Source: Ascidiimonas aurantiaca (lineage in GTDB: Bacteria > Bacteroidota > Bacteroidia > Flavobacteriales > Flavobacteriaceae). Taken from it: 64,000 bases of DNA. Within the stretch, counting starts at the first letter, position 1; each line of letters begins with the position of its first letter. The DNA is taken from the NCBI RefSeq assembly GCF_037646345.1, contig NZ_JBBEWR010000002.1, positions 62,001 to 126,000 on the forward strand, read 5' to 3'. The notes under the pieces are model-generated. The model did not search any database. It saw only the letters and a list, made by a program, of their open reading frames with translations, and was not told the origin of the DNA. Positions 1 to 9,722 of the stretch are shown here, in pieces. Both the position numbers and the translations under genes were made by a program.

Positions 1-1404
1 CATCAGCATTTAAGAGAAACCGTTTTGAAAGAGCACACTTTCCGCACCACTTCCGATTCTGAAGTCATAGTTCATCTTTATGAAGAATTTGGTTATGACT
101 TTTGTAACAGGCTTGACGGGGTTTTTGCTTTTGTAGTTGTAAATGGAGATGATTTTATGGCCGGACGTGACCCTGTTGGTGTAAAACCTCTGTATTATGG
201 AAAAGATAGTGAGGGTACCATGTATTTTGCTTCAGAAATGAAGGCCCTTGCAGATCAATGTATTGAATTTACCACTTTTCCGCCGGGGCATTTCTATACA
301 CCTAAAACCGGTTTTGTGGCTTATTACAAGCCTGCCTGGTTTGATCCGGCAAAAGCAACCCAAAACCTGGATCTTAAAACACTTAGAGATGGACTAATTA
401 ACGCTACCAAAAAACGCCTCTTGGCAGATGTGCCTGTTGGAGTTTTACTATCAGGCGGACTCGATTCGTCGTTAACCTCTTCTATTGCCAGCAGGTTACT
501 AAAAAACACTAACAGCAAGCTGCATTCTTTTTCTATTGGTCTGGACTCAGAAGCACCTGATTTGCTGGCGGCAAGAAAAGTGGCCGACTACCTGGGTACA
601 GAACACCATGAAATACATTTTTCAGTAGAAAAGGGCATAAGTATATTGGAAAAGCTTATCTGGCATCTCGAAACTTACGACGTTACTTCCATAAGAGCTT
701 CTACCCCCATGTATTTCATGAGCAAAGTGATCACCGACATGGGGATCAAAGTAGTTCTTAGCGGTGAAGGGGCCGATGAAATATTTGGAGGATATCTTTA
801 TTTTAGAAATGCCCCATCTGATCTGGAATTTCAAAAAGAAACTATTGAAAGAGTACAAAAACTGGCTACGGCCGATTGTTTGAGAGCCGACAAAAGTACA
901 ATGGCTCACGGCCTCGAAGTCCGCGTACCGTTTCTCGATAAAGACTTTCTGGATATTGCCATGCATATAGCTCCCGAATACAAACAGCCCAAAAACTTTA
1001 AAGACATAGAAAAATATATACTTCGAAAAGCTTTTGATACTCCTGAGAAGCCATTTCTTCCCGACGAAGTGCTCTGGAGGCAAAAAGAACAGTTTTCAGA
1101 TGGAGTAGGCTATGGTTGGATAGATCAGTTGATCGCTCATTGCGAATTAAAGGTAACCGATGCACAAATGGCCGAAGCAGCGGTTAAGTACCCTGTAAAT
1201 ACCCCTGCCACCAAAGAAGCTTATTATTACAGAGAGATATTCAGCCGTCACTTTCCTCAAGACAGTGCTGCGGCTACCGTTCGGAAATGGATACCCAAAT
1301 GGCAAAAAAATACAGATCCGAGTGGGAGAGCTAATGCCGCACATGTGAATGCCGATACTACTATTGCACAACCGTCGCAAAAAGTTTTTACAGAGGCTTT
1401 ATAG
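1..1404 (+). CDS. asnB: Asparagine synthetase B, glutamine-hydrolysing (5' truncated by window edge)
   Basis: Makes asparagine from aspartate, glutamine and ATP in the cytosol. The reading frame is open to base 1, so the N-terminal catalytic Cys and the first ~85 residues lie outside the window. Visible are the end of the glutaminase domain (GRDPVGVKPLYY, FASEMKAL) and the whole synthetase domain with the pyrophosphate loop LLSGGLDSS, the LSGEGADEIFGGY motif and LEVRVPFLD. The 467 visible residues plus the missing part fit the usual ~550-residue AsnB. A TTG at 25 would be an artificial start. A strong terminator follows at 1446-1473, so this is the end of a transcription unit. Family assignment is certain. 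Confidence 0.95.
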   Translation, partial: HQHLRETVLKEHTFRTTSDSEVIVHLYEEFGYDFCNRLDGVFAFVVVNGDDFMAGRDPVGVKPLYYGKDSEGTMYFASEMKALADQCIEFTTFPPGHFYTPKTGFVAYYKPAWFDPAKATQNLDLKTLRDGLINATKKRLLADVPVGVLLSGGLDSSLTSSIASRLLKNTNSKLHSFSIGLDSEAPDLLAARKVADYLGTEHHEIHFSVEKGISILEKLIWHLETYDVTSIRASTPMYFMSKVITDMGIKVVLSGEGADEIFGGYLYFRNAPSDLEFQKETIERVQKLATADCLRADKSTMAHGLEVRVPFLDKDFLDIAMHIAPEYKQPKNFKDIEKYILRKAFDTPEKPFLPDEVLWRQKEQFSDGVGYGWIDQLIAHCELKVTDAQMAEAAVKYPVNTPATKEAYYYREIFSRHFPQDSAAATVRKWIPKWQKNTDPSGRANAAHVNADTTIAQPSQKVFTEAL

Positions 1405-1445
1405 GTGTGTTTCCGTTACATATAACCGATAAAACCCACGAAAAG

Positions 1446-1473
1446 AGGAGTGTTTTTTAGCACTCCTTTTTTT
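1446..1473 (+). terminator. Rho-independent terminator after asnB
   Basis: Perfect 7-bp stem AGGAGTG / CACTCCT with an 8-base loop, followed by seven T residues. It lies 42 bases after the asnB stop and before the gyrB promoter region. Confidence 0.85.
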
Positions 1474-1552
1474 ATGTATTTTTTCACATGAAATTGTTAA
1501 TAACTTAACAAGGTAAAAGTGCTTCAAACCCGCAAAATGACTAATGTTTTGT

Positions 1553-1560
1553 TATATTTG
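1553..1560 (+). promoter_or_regulatory. Bacteroidota -7 promoter element of gyrB
   Basis: TATATTTG matches the TAnnTTTG -7 consensus of the Bacteroidota primary sigma factor. It ends 36 bases before the gyrB ATG. No convincing TTG -33 box is seen at the usual distance, so only the -7 element is claimed. Confidence 0.55.
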
Positions 1561-1596
1561 TTCGTTTGGTAATTTGTTAAAAATAACCTGAGAGAT

Positions 1597-3537
1597 ATGA
1601 GTGAAGAAGTAAATAAAAACAATTATTCTGCAGACAGTATCCAGGCCCTTGAGGGTATGGAGCATGTAAGGATGCGTCCTTCCATGTATATAGGTGATGT
1701 AGGCCCCAGAGGATTACACCATTTAGTGTACGAAGTTGTTGATAATTCTATTGATGAAGCGCTTGCCGGTTACTGTGATTCTATTAAAGTCGTTATAAAC
1801 GAAGATAACTCGATTACCGTTGAAGATAACGGTAGGGGGATCCCGGTAGATATGCACAAAAAAGAAGGGGTTTCTGCTCTTGAAGTTGTAATGACCAAAA
1901 TTGGGGCGGGAGGTAAGTTTGATAAAGATTCGTATAAAGTATCCGGGGGTCTTCACGGTGTAGGGGTGTCCTGCGTAAATGCCCTTTCCGATCATCTTAA
2001 AGCTACCGTTCACAGAAATGGCAAAATATGGGAGCAGGAATATGAAAGAGGAAAACCCCAGTATCCCGTTAAACCTGTTGGAGAGACCAGCATTACAGGT
2101 ACAATTGTCACTTTTAAACCAGATGAAAGCATATTTCAGCAAACCATAGAATACAATTACGATACCCTGGCAGGGCGTATGCGTGAGCTTTCTTTTCTCA
2201 ATAAAGGCATTACCTTAGAGCTGGTTGATAAAAGAAATAAAAAGGAAAATGGAGAGTTTGAAAGAGAAGTCTTTTTTTCAGATGAAGGACTTAAGGAATT
2301 TATACGCTTTCTTGATGGGAACAGAGAACCGCTTATTGCCGATGTTATTTCCATGGAAGGCGAAAAAAACGACATTCCCGTAGAGGTAGCCATGATATAC
2401 AATACCTCATTTAATGAGAATTTACATTCGTACGTTAATAATATTAATACCCATGAAGGGGGTACACACCTTTCCGGTTTCAGAAGAGGGCTTACCTCCA
2501 CTTTAAAAAAATATGCAGATGCTTCCGGCCTTTTAGATAAGCTTAAATTTGAGATATCGGGAGACGATTTTCGGGAAGGTTTAACAGCCATAGTATCCGT
2601 TAAAGTAAGTGAACCGCAGTTTGAGGGGCAAACAAAAACCAAATTAGGTAACAGAGAAGTTACTTCTGCCGTTTCACAGGCCGTTTCAGAGATGCTTGAA
2701 AACTATCTGGAAGAACATCCCAATGATGCCAAAACCATCGTGCAAAAGGTAATTCTCGCAGCGCAGGCAAGACATGCCGCCAGAAAGGCCCGTGAAATGG
2801 TGCAGCGTAAAACGGTTATGAGCGGTGGCGGACTTCCGGGAAAACTTTCAGACTGCTCAGAACAGGACCCCGAAAAATGTGAAGTGTTCCTGGTAGAGGG
2901 AGACTCGGCAGGCGGAACCGCCAAGCAGGGCCGTGACCGTAATTTCCAGGCCATATTGCCATTAAGAGGTAAGATATTGAACGTTGAAAAAGCAATGCAG
3001 CATAAAGTTTTTGAAAACGAAGAGATCAAAAACATTTTTACAGCATTAGGAGTAACCATAGGTACCGAAGAAGATTCAAAAGCACTGAATCTTGAAAAAC
3101 TGCGATATCACAAAGTGATCATCATGTGTGATGCCGATGTGGACGGTTCTCATATCTCAACCTTGATCCTTACCTTCTTTTTCAGATATATGCGCGAACT
3201 CATTGAGAATGGCCATGTCTATATCGCCACCCCTCCTTTATATTTAGTTAAAAAAGGAAATAAAAAAGAATATGCGTGGAACGATAGAGAAAGAGATGTT
3301 TTGATCGAGCAATTTGGTGGTAGTGTCAATGTGCAACGTTATAAAGGGCTTGGAGAAATGAATGCCGAACAGCTCTGGGAAACTACCATGAATCCTAATG
3401 GGCGTACCTTGCGCCGGGTAACCATAGAAAGCGGAAGTGAAGCAGACCGTATTTTCTCCATGCTAATGGGTGATGAAGTGCCGCCTCGCCGTGAATTTAT
3501 AGAAAAGAACGCAGTTTATGCCAATATAGACGCATAG
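1597..3537 (+). CDS. gyrB: DNA gyrase subunit B
   Basis: ATPase subunit of gyrase, which introduces negative supercoils together with GyrA. The N-terminal GHKL ATPase shows EVVDNSIDEA, DNGRGIPV and GGLHGVGVS. The transducer domain follows, then the TOPRIM domain with EGDSAGGTAKQGRDR and DADVDGSHI, and the C-terminal QRYKGLGEMNAEQLWETTM. The length of 646 residues and the ending FIEKNAVYANIDA are typical of Bacteroidota GyrB, which lacks the ~165-residue insert of enterobacterial GyrB. ParE is the alternative, but PLRGKILNVEKA and the C-terminus favour GyrB. It is a monocistronic unit between two terminators. GyrA is not in the window. Confidence 0.96.
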   Translation: MSEEVNKNNYSADSIQALEGMEHVRMRPSMYIGDVGPRGLHHLVYEVVDNSIDEALAGYCDSIKVVINEDNSITVEDNGRGIPVDMHKKEGVSALEVVMTKIGAGGKFDKDSYKVSGGLHGVGVSCVNALSDHLKATVHRNGKIWEQEYERGKPQYPVKPVGETSITGTIVTFKPDESIFQQTIEYNYDTLAGRMRELSFLNKGITLELVDKRNKKENGEFEREVFFSDEGLKEFIRFLDGNREPLIADVISMEGEKNDIPVEVAMIYNTSFNENLHSYVNNINTHEGGTHLSGFRRGLTSTLKKYADASGLLDKLKFEISGDDFREGLTAIVSVKVSEPQFEGQTKTKLGNREVTSAVSQAVSEMLENYLEEHPNDAKTIVQKVILAAQARHAARKAREMVQRKTVMSGGGLPGKLSDCSEQDPEKCEVFLVEGDSAGGTAKQGRDRNFQAILPLRGKILNVEKAMQHKVFENEEIKNIFTALGVTIGTEEDSKALNLEKLRYHKVIIMCDADVDGSHISTLILTFFFRYMRELIENGHVYIATPPLYLVKKGNKKEYAWNDRERDVLIEQFGGSVNVQRYKGLGEMNAEQLWETTMNPNGRTLRRVTIESGSEADRIFSMLMGDEVPPRREFIEKNAVYANIDA

Positions 3538-3560
3538 ATGTATAACTCCCATTATCAAAA

Positions 3561-3590
3561 AACCCGTGGAAAAACCTTCACGGTTTTTTT
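3561..3590 (+). terminator. Terminator after gyrB
   Basis: Stem CCGTG (3564-3568) / CACGG (3579-3583), loop of 10 bases, then seven T residues. The stem is short, but it is well placed 24 bases after the gyrB stop. Confidence 0.65.
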
Positions 3591-3629
3591 ATTTTTTTAC
3601 TATTTTGCATACCTCAAATCTGACAAATT

Positions 3630-4640
3630 ATGAAAAACAAATTATCATTACTTATTTTACTGCTATCGGCAACAGGAAGCTATGCACAGGAGAATATTGA
3701 TAACCTCCTGGCTGCAGGTATAAATGATGCCCGCACCTTTACAAGAGCTTACCTTGAGCCGGCAGGTGACGGAATTATTCACAACCTTAATAATGGATGG
3801 TTTAACAGCGGAAAAGCCAAGAAACTTTTTGCTTTTGAAGTATCTGTTATAGGAAATGCTTCTTTTGTGAAAGATGAAAACAAATCTTTCATTCTTAATA
3901 CCAGTGATTATGAAAATTTGCGTTTTCAGGACGGCAGTACTTCAAGAGAAGTATCAACAGCCTTTGGAGATATAGAGAATGTAAATGTAGTAGTAGAAGG
4001 ACCCCTTCCCGGAGCCGTAGATGATGCTGTTTTTGAATTGCCTACCGGTTTAGGCTCGGCAGATGTTAATTTTGTACCCAGCGCTTTTCTTCAGGTAAGT
4101 GTAGGGCTTATAAAAGGAACCGAAGTAAAAGCGCGTTTTTTTCCAAAAATTACAACTAATGACGTTGAAGCCGGATTATATGGTTTCGGTATTCAGCATG
4201 AGTTTACTTCCTGGCTTCCCGGAGACAAAATATTTCCCATAGCCATATCAGGACTCATAGGGTTTACACAACTTGACGGAACCTACGAATTTACCGATAC
4301 AAATATCGTAGAAGGTGAAAATCAACGCCTTGAGAATAATACCCAGTCATGGGCCTTTCAGCTTATAGGCTCTACCAAATTCCCCGTTTTCAATATTTAC
4401 GGAGGGCTAGGGTATATTACCGGGACTTCTGAAACCGATTTAAGAGGTACCTATCGGGTAAGATCTGGTGTACTGGCCAATGAGACCGTAGTAGATCCTT
4501 TTTCAGTAAGCAGTGATGTGTCCGGAGTGAGAGGTACCCTTGGCGCACGACTTAAACTGGGCTTTTTCAGGCTTAATACCGATCTTACACTGGCTGAATT
4601 TACCACAGTTTCTTTGGGAATGAGTTTCGGATTCAGATAA
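3630..4640 (+). CDS. DUF6588-type outer-membrane/secreted protein
   Basis: A 336-residue exported protein of unknown role. Residues 1-19 form a clear signal peptide (MKNKLSLLILLLSATGSYAQ). The mature part has alternating hydrophobic/polar strands (KLFAFEVSVIGNASFV, FLQVSVGLIKGTEVKARFFPK, LKLGFFRLNTDLTLAEF), and it ends in aromatic Phe-Arg after FTTVSLGMSFGF. That pattern fits an outer-membrane beta-barrel. The sequence resembles proteins labelled DUF6588 in Flavobacteriaceae, from memory of the family and not from a search. It stands alone between gyrB and mdh. No enzymatic motif is visible. Confidence 0.75.
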   Translation: MKNKLSLLILLLSATGSYAQENIDNLLAAGINDARTFTRAYLEPAGDGIIHNLNNGWFNSGKAKKLFAFEVSVIGNASFVKDENKSFILNTSDYENLRFQDGSTSREVSTAFGDIENVNVVVEGPLPGAVDDAVFELPTGLGSADVNFVPSAFLQVSVGLIKGTEVKARFFPKITTNDVEAGLYGFGIQHEFTSWLPGDKIFPIAISGLIGFTQLDGTYEFTDTNIVEGENQRLENNTQSWAFQLIGSTKFPVFNIYGGLGYITGTSETDLRGTYRVRSGVLANETVVDPFSVSSDVSGVRGTLGARLKLGFFRLNTDLTLAEFTTVSLGMSFGFR

Positions 4641-4689
4641 TTTGCTTTTTTTTAATAGATAGAATCCTTTCGCGTTGCGACTATTTCAG

Positions 4690-4697
4690 TAATTTTG
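4690..4697 (+). promoter_or_regulatory. -7 promoter element of mdh
   Basis: TAATTTTG matches TAnnTTTG and ends 36 bases before the chosen mdh ATG at 4734. This supports 4734 over the earlier in-frame start at 4695, which lies inside the element. Confidence 0.55.
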
Positions 4698-4733
4698 TTA
4701 AAACAAATTACTAATCTGTTAAAAAATAAATAC

Positions 4734-5666
4734 ATGAAAGTTACGATAGTAGGTGCCGGTAATGTGGGTGCCACCTGTGCAGATGCCATTGCTTATCGAA
4801 GAATAGCAAGTGAAGTGGTTCTACTGGATATTAAAGAAGGTTTTGCGGAAGGAAAAGCACTTGATATTATGCAAACGCAAACCACTCTGGGTTTTAATAC
4901 CAGAGTAACAGGAGTAACCAATGATTACAGCAAAACCGCAGGTAGTGATGTAGTGGTAATTACATCCGGCGTACCCAGAAAGCCGGGAATGACGCGAGAA
5001 GAGCTCATTGGAATTAATGCAGGTATTGTTAAAACAGTAGCAGAGAATATACTTGAGCATTCTCCCAATACTATTATCGTAATGGTATCCAACCCTATGG
5101 ATACCATGACATATCTTGCTTTAAAAGCTACCGGTCTTCCCAAAAATCGTATTATAGGTATGGGAGGCGCTCTGGATAGTTCACGTTTTAAAACCTATCT
5201 CTCCCTGGCACTTGAAAAACCGGCAAATGATATTCACGGAATGGTAATAGGTGGTCATGGCGATACCACTATGATCCCTTTAACCAGGCTGGCTTCTTAC
5301 AATGGCACACCTGTTTCTCAGTATTTAACAGAAGAAACCCTTGAAAAAGTAGCAGCCGATACTATGGTGGGAGGCGCTACTCTTACCAAACTTCTGGGAA
5401 CTTCTGCCTGGTATGCTCCCGGAGCCTCCGTTTCCTATCTTGTTGACAGTATCCTTAACGATCAGAAGCGAATGATCCCCTGTTCAGTTTACCTTGAAGG
5501 AGAATATGGTCAAAATGATATATGTATAGGAGTACCCTGCATTATAGGTAAAAATGGTTTAGAGTCAATTGTTGATATACAACTTGATGATAAAGAAAAG
5601 GCACTTTTTGCAAAAAGTGCAGAAGCAGTTCGCAATATGAATACGGCTTTAGCCAATTTGGTATAA
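4734..5666 (+). CDS. mdh: Malate dehydrogenase
   Basis: NAD-dependent interconversion of malate and oxaloacetate in the citric acid cycle. The start MKVTIVGAGNVGATCADAI carries the Rossmann glycine motif directly at the N-terminus, so the ATG at 4734 is chosen over an upstream extension that would add 13 unrelated residues. Substrate-binding arginines appear in SGVPRKPGMTREE, and the catalytic His lies in IGGHGDTTMIPL. The 310-residue length is that of the lactate/malate dehydrogenase (MDH type 3) family found in Bacteroidota. The Arg at the substrate-specificity loop (PRKPGMTR) favours malate over lactate. It is monocistronic with its own terminator. Confidence 0.95.
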   Translation: MKVTIVGAGNVGATCADAIAYRRIASEVVLLDIKEGFAEGKALDIMQTQTTLGFNTRVTGVTNDYSKTAGSDVVVITSGVPRKPGMTREELIGINAGIVKTVAENILEHSPNTIIVMVSNPMDTMTYLALKATGLPKNRIIGMGGALDSSRFKTYLSLALEKPANDIHGMVIGGHGDTTMIPLTRLASYNGTPVSQYLTEETLEKVAADTMVGGATLTKLLGTSAWYAPGASVSYLVDSILNDQKRMIPCSVYLEGEYGQNDICIGVPCIIGKNGLESIVDIQLDDKEKALFAKSAEAVRNMNTALANLV

Positions 5667-5693
5667 CAATCACATCTTCTAAAATACATATTC

Positions 5694-5719
5694 AAGCCGC
5701 CTTTCAGCGGCTTTTTTTG
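5694..5719 (+). terminator. Terminator after mdh
   Basis: Perfect stem AAGCCGC / GCGGCTT with a six-base loop, followed by a run of T residues. Confidence 0.88.
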
Positions 5720-5741
5720 TTAAACAAAACCTGTAAATAAA

Positions 5742-5772
5742 TTGGTTAATCTTCATGTAAATTTTATATTTG
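5742..5772 (+). promoter_or_regulatory. Promoter of secDF
   Basis: TTG at 5742-5744, a 20-base spacer, then TATATTTG at 5765-5772. This fits the Bacteroidota TTG-N19-21-TAnnTTTG consensus and ends 35 bases before the secDF ATG. Confidence 0.65.
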
Positions 5773-5807
5773 CTCGTTTTTAAATCGACTTTATAAATTA
5801 ACTAAGA

Positions 5808-8792
5808 ATGCAAAATAAGGGACTTATCAGGCTATTTGCCATTTTGTTCGGTATTGTAAGTATCTATCAGTTATCATTTACTTACTTTACCAATAAGGCA
5901 GAAGAGGAAGCAAAAGAATTTGCATCCGTAAAAATAGCTGATTCAGAAGATGATTATGTGGCTAAGAGGGAAGCAGAAGAGGTAAAATACCTTGATTCTA
6001 TTGGCAATCTTAAGATTTTTGATCTGGGATTTACCAGTTTTACCTATAATGAAGCAAAAGAAAAAGAGCTCAACAAAGGTCTCGATCTGAAAGGAGGTAT
6101 TAATGTGATCCTTCAAATATCGGTAAAAGATATTTTAAAGGGACTTGCTAACAACTCCAAAGATCCGGTCTTTAACAAAGCTCTCGCAGATGCCGATCTC
6201 GCATCTAAAAACAGTGATGAAACGTATATAGACCTTTTCTTTACTGCTTTTGACGCTATTAAAGGAGATACAAAACTCGCTTCTCCCGATATTTTTGCCA
6301 ATAGAACATTAAGTGACGAAGTTAATTTTCAAATGTCTGATGAAGAAGTAAGGCCTATTATCAGAAGAAAAGTTGACGAGTCCGTTGTATCTGCATTTGA
6401 AGTATTGCGTAAGCGTATCGATAAATTTGGGGTAACCCAACCCAATATTCAACGTTTGGGTACATCTGGACGAATTCTTGTAGAACTTCCGGGAGCCAAA
6501 GATGTAAACCGGGTAAAAAAGCTGCTTCAAAGTACTGCGCAACTCGAGTTTTGGGAAACGTATAAATCAGAAGACCTGGCCACTTTTATGGTAGCGGCTA
6601 ATGCCCGTTTGGGAGAACTTCTTAAAACAGAAGAAACTGCACGCGAAGAAATACTGGAAGAAACCGAGTCTGAGATCGATTCACTTTTGTCAGATATAGA
6701 ATCAGATTCACTCGAAGTAAAAAATGCCAATCCGTTATTTGATCTTATTATCGGTGGCGGGCAGCAGGGATCTCCCATAATTTCAACCTTTGCCACTAAA
6801 GATACGGCTACCATAAACTCATATTTGAAAATGCCGGAGATTAAGCAACTGCTTCCGGCAGAGCTGCAATATGCGCGTTTTGTATGGGGTAAAGCCATTG
6901 AAGACTCTGAAAGTATAGACCTGTATGTACTAAAATCAAACAGAGAAAATCAGGCTCCTTTAAGTGGCAGCGTAGTAGTAGATGCACAGCAAACATACGA
7001 TCAGTTCAACAAACCGGCAGTTTCCATGCAAATGAATGGAAAAGGTGCCAAAGCATGGGAAGAACTTACCGGGAAAGCATATAATGAACAGGGTAATATT
7101 GCCATTGTACTGGATGATATCGTGTATTCGGCCCCAGGTGTTTCCAGAGGGCCTATTTCCGGAGGTAACTCTGAAATTACAGGACAGTTTACGCTCAATG
7201 AAGCTACTGACCTTGCCAATGTATTACGAGCAGGAAAATTACCTGCTTCCGCCGATATCATTCAATCAGAAGTAGTAGGGCCTTCTTTAGGCCAGGAAGC
7301 CATTAACAGTGGATTTACTTCCTTTATCATAGCCATGTGTATTGTACTTTTATGGATGGTATTTTATTACGGAAGAGCCGGGGTCTTTGCAGATGTGGCA
7401 CTCGTGTTCAATATTGTTCTCATATTTGGAGTGTTGGCAGGGTTGGGAGCCGTGTTAACTCTACCGGGTATTGCAGGTATTGTTCTTACCATAGGTATGT
7501 CTGTAGATGCCAATGTACTTATTTTTGAGAGAGCCAAAGAAGAGCTGAGCAAAGGAAAAGGTGTAAAACAGGCTACCGCCGATGGTTTTAATAATGCATT
7601 ATCCTCTATTCTTGATGCCAATATAACCACCGGTCTTACCGCATTGATCCTTCTTATCTTTGGAACAGGACCAATTCAGGGATTTGCAACTACGTTATTA
7701 ATAGGTATTGCAACATCACTTTTCAGTGCTATTTTCGTGACCAGACTTCTGCTTGAAGGGTACATTAAAGAAGGTAAGCGCAAACTGGATTTCTCGACAG
7801 CAATTACAAAGAATCTGTTCCGGAATATGAACATCAATTTCCTGAACAAACGAAAGATATCATATGTAGCTTCAGGTATTATTTTAGTAGTTTGTATCAT
7901 TTCTCTGGTTACTCAGGGACTTAATCCCGGAGTAGATTTTGCCGGAGGGCGTTCTTATCAAATTCGTTTTGAGAATCCGGTAAGTCCAACAGAAATATCA
8001 GAAGACCTTAATCCTGTGTTTGGAAGTGTGGAAGTGAAAACTTTTGGCTCTGCCAACCAGGTTAAAGTCACCACCAAGTACAAAGTAGATGTTGAAGGGG
8101 CAGAGGTAGATGAAGAAATACAAGAAAAGCTTTTTACGACATTGCAAAAATATCTTCCCGCCGGTATAACTTACCAAAGTTTTGTGGGAGGTAGTGATGA
8201 GGCTAAACTGGGCATTCTTCAATCAATTAAAGTAGGCCCTACTATTGCCGACGATATTAAGAAAGGGGCTTTGTGGGCCGTATTGGGCTCTTTGGCTGTA
8301 GTGTTTATTTATATTTTATTCAGGTTCCGAAGATGGCAGTTCTCACTGGGAGCAGTAGCTGCCGTATTCCATGATATTCTTATCGTATTGGGTATTTTCT
8401 CCCTTACTTATAAGTTTATGCCTTTTAATATGGAGATAGATCAGGCGTTTATAGCAGCGATCCTTACCGTAATTGGATATTCTCTTAACGATACTGTGGT
8501 CGTTTTTGACCGTATTCGGGAAATCATTAATGAGAAAGGATGGCGAGGAGGCGATAATACCAATTCTGCATTGAATAGTACTTTAGGAAGAACCTTAAAT
8601 ACCTCACTTACCACCTTAGTCGTGCTACTTACGATCTTCATATTTGGAGGTGAGTCATTAAGAGGGTTTATGTTTGCCATGATCGTAGGTATTTTAGTAG
8701 GTACTTATTCATCACTGTTTATAGCTACTCCGGTAATGTTTGATACACTTAAAGAAAAAGGAAAATCAAAATTAACCGAAGAAAAAGAATAG
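5808..8792 (+). CDS. secDF: Fused protein translocase subunit SecDF
   Basis: Proton-driven RND-type factor that helps pull preproteins through SecYEG on the periplasmic side. The 994 residues form SecD followed by SecF in one chain, the usual arrangement in Bacteroidota. The SecD half has TM1 at residues ~8-25, DLKGGINVILQI, the large periplasmic domain, and a five-helix block with LTIGMSVDANVLIFER. The SecF half starts near residue 685 (ISYVASGIILVV), with NPGVDFAGGRSYQI and the second helix block IGYSLNDTVVVFDRIRE. Compared with E. coli SecD, the periplasmic domain contains an acidic insert around residues 270-305 rich in Glu, Ser and Asp. A bidirectional terminator follows. Confidence 0.96.
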   Translation: MQNKGLIRLFAILFGIVSIYQLSFTYFTNKAEEEAKEFASVKIADSEDDYVAKREAEEVKYLDSIGNLKIFDLGFTSFTYNEAKEKELNKGLDLKGGINVILQISVKDILKGLANNSKDPVFNKALADADLASKNSDETYIDLFFTAFDAIKGDTKLASPDIFANRTLSDEVNFQMSDEEVRPIIRRKVDESVVSAFEVLRKRIDKFGVTQPNIQRLGTSGRILVELPGAKDVNRVKKLLQSTAQLEFWETYKSEDLATFMVAANARLGELLKTEETAREEILEETESEIDSLLSDIESDSLEVKNANPLFDLIIGGGQQGSPIISTFATKDTATINSYLKMPEIKQLLPAELQYARFVWGKAIEDSESIDLYVLKSNRENQAPLSGSVVVDAQQTYDQFNKPAVSMQMNGKGAKAWEELTGKAYNEQGNIAIVLDDIVYSAPGVSRGPISGGNSEITGQFTLNEATDLANVLRAGKLPASADIIQSEVVGPSLGQEAINSGFTSFIIAMCIVLLWMVFYYGRAGVFADVALVFNIVLIFGVLAGLGAVLTLPGIAGIVLTIGMSVDANVLIFERAKEELSKGKGVKQATADGFNNALSSILDANITTGLTALILLIFGTGPIQGFATTLLIGIATSLFSAIFVTRLLLEGYIKEGKRKLDFSTAITKNLFRNMNINFLNKRKISYVASGIILVVCIISLVTQGLNPGVDFAGGRSYQIRFENPVSPTEISEDLNPVFGSVEVKTFGSANQVKVTTKYKVDVEGAEVDEEIQEKLFTTLQKYLPAGITYQSFVGGSDEAKLGILQSIKVGPTIADDIKKGALWAVLGSLAVVFIYILFRFRRWQFSLGAVAAVFHDILIVLGIFSLTYKFMPFNMEIDQAFIAAILTVIGYSLNDTVVVFDRIREIINEKGWRGGDNTNSALNSTLGRTLNTSLTTLVVLLTIFIFGGESLRGFMFAMIVGILVGTYSSLFIATPVMFDTLKEKGKSKLTEEKE

Positions 8793-8826
8793 CTATTTAA
8801 TAATTATTTTAGTGTTCAAATGATAG

Positions 8827-8856
8827 AAACCATCCCCGCAGGCGGATGGTTTTTTT
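8827..8856. terminator. Bidirectional terminator between secDF and the hydrolase gene
   Basis: Perfect 9-bp stem AAACCATCC / GGATGGTTT with an 8-base loop and a T run on the + strand. It lies between convergent genes. Its right end touches the stop codon of the minus-strand hydrolase at 8855, so it can also serve that gene. Confidence 0.85.
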
Positions 8857-9718
8857 ATGATCGGCCGGCTTCTTTTTCAATCCACTTTAAAGAAGAAGCC
8901 CACAAAGATTTTCTGAAATTTTCCCTGAAAAAGCCAAAGTGTCCTATCTCAGGAAGGCCTTCATTTTCAGGAATAATATACCTGTTTTCAACCTGTGCCG
9001 AAGAATAACGGGAAGCGAGCCACTCAATAGCTTCTTTGGGGGCAAAAATATCTCTGGGGAACCCCAGAAATAGCATGGGGATATTTATGTCTTTGAAGTA
9101 AAGGTTTTCAGGGCTTACAGACCCAAACATATAGTCTTTATGTTTTCCCCATTTTTTCCATTCATACGCCACATTTTTAGGAAGGTTTTCAAACAGCTTT
9201 ATCTTTTTTGCCGGAAAATAGCCAAAAACAGGCGTAAGCGCAGGGATCATTACATGCCAGAACAACCACATTTTAGGAGAGTGAATGCCTTTGTAATACT
9301 TCCAGTAACCGCTTTGGGAGGCTACCATGATAGCTTTATTTACCATATGGTAATTAGGGTTTAAACCAAAAAGTTGTCCGCCAATACTGTGAGAAATAAG
9401 TGTAAGTTCTTCTGAAGGATGTTCATTTCTTGCCAGGGCCAATACGGAAGCCTGGTCATTATTTCCCCACTCACTTAAGGTTATGGTATTACTTTTTAAT
9501 TTTTTGATAGAATCTCCTGTTTTACCTATCCCATAATAGTCAAATGTATAGACCGTAAAACCATTTTGATTCAGGAAAAGGGCAAATTTGTAATAATAAT
9601 TTTGTAGAACTCCCGTAGCTGATGATATAATCACAGCCCCGCGTTTGGAGCTGCTTTGAAATTGACGCACCTGTAGTGTATGTCCAAGCGAGGTGACCAG
9701 TGGTATTTCGCGAAACAA
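8855..9718 (-). CDS. Alpha/beta hydrolase family protein (serine aminopeptidase/lysophospholipase-like)
   Basis: A 287-residue cytosolic protein without a signal peptide. The fold is shown by FALFLNQNGFTVYTFDYYGIGKTG near the N-terminus, the probable nucleophile elbow ISHSIGGQLF (Ser in S-x-S-x-G-G), and a late His in PEIGHFGFF. The substrate is unknown. The in-frame start is TTG at 9718, four bases after the stop of the preceding DUF192 gene. The ATG overlapping that stop (9723-9721) is out of frame with the protein. It is the last gene of the mlaE-mlaF-lgt-DUF192 operon, so a role in lipid or envelope maintenance is possible but only inferred from position. Confidence 0.8.
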   Translation of the reverse strand: MFREIPLVTSLGHTLQVRQFQSSSKRGAVIISSATGVLQNYYYKFALFLNQNGFTVYTFDYYGIGKTGDSIKKLKSNTITLSEWGNNDQASVLALARNEHPSEELTLISHSIGGQLFGLNPNYHMVNKAIMVASQSGYWKYYKGIHSPKMWLFWHVMIPALTPVFGYFPAKKIKLFENLPKNVAYEWKKWGKHKDYMFGSVSPENLYFKDINIPMLFLGFPRDIFAPKEAIEWLASRYSSAQVENRYIIPENEGLPEIGHFGFFRENFRKSLWASSLKWIEKEAGRS

Positions 9719-9722
9719 AGCA

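Noticed and set aside
2157..2642. 161-codon frame antisense to gyrB, and similar long antisense frames in secDF, gcvP and susC
   Set aside because: These are mirror frames of strongly conserved genes; their translations are Ser/Leu-rich without domains or starts of their own.
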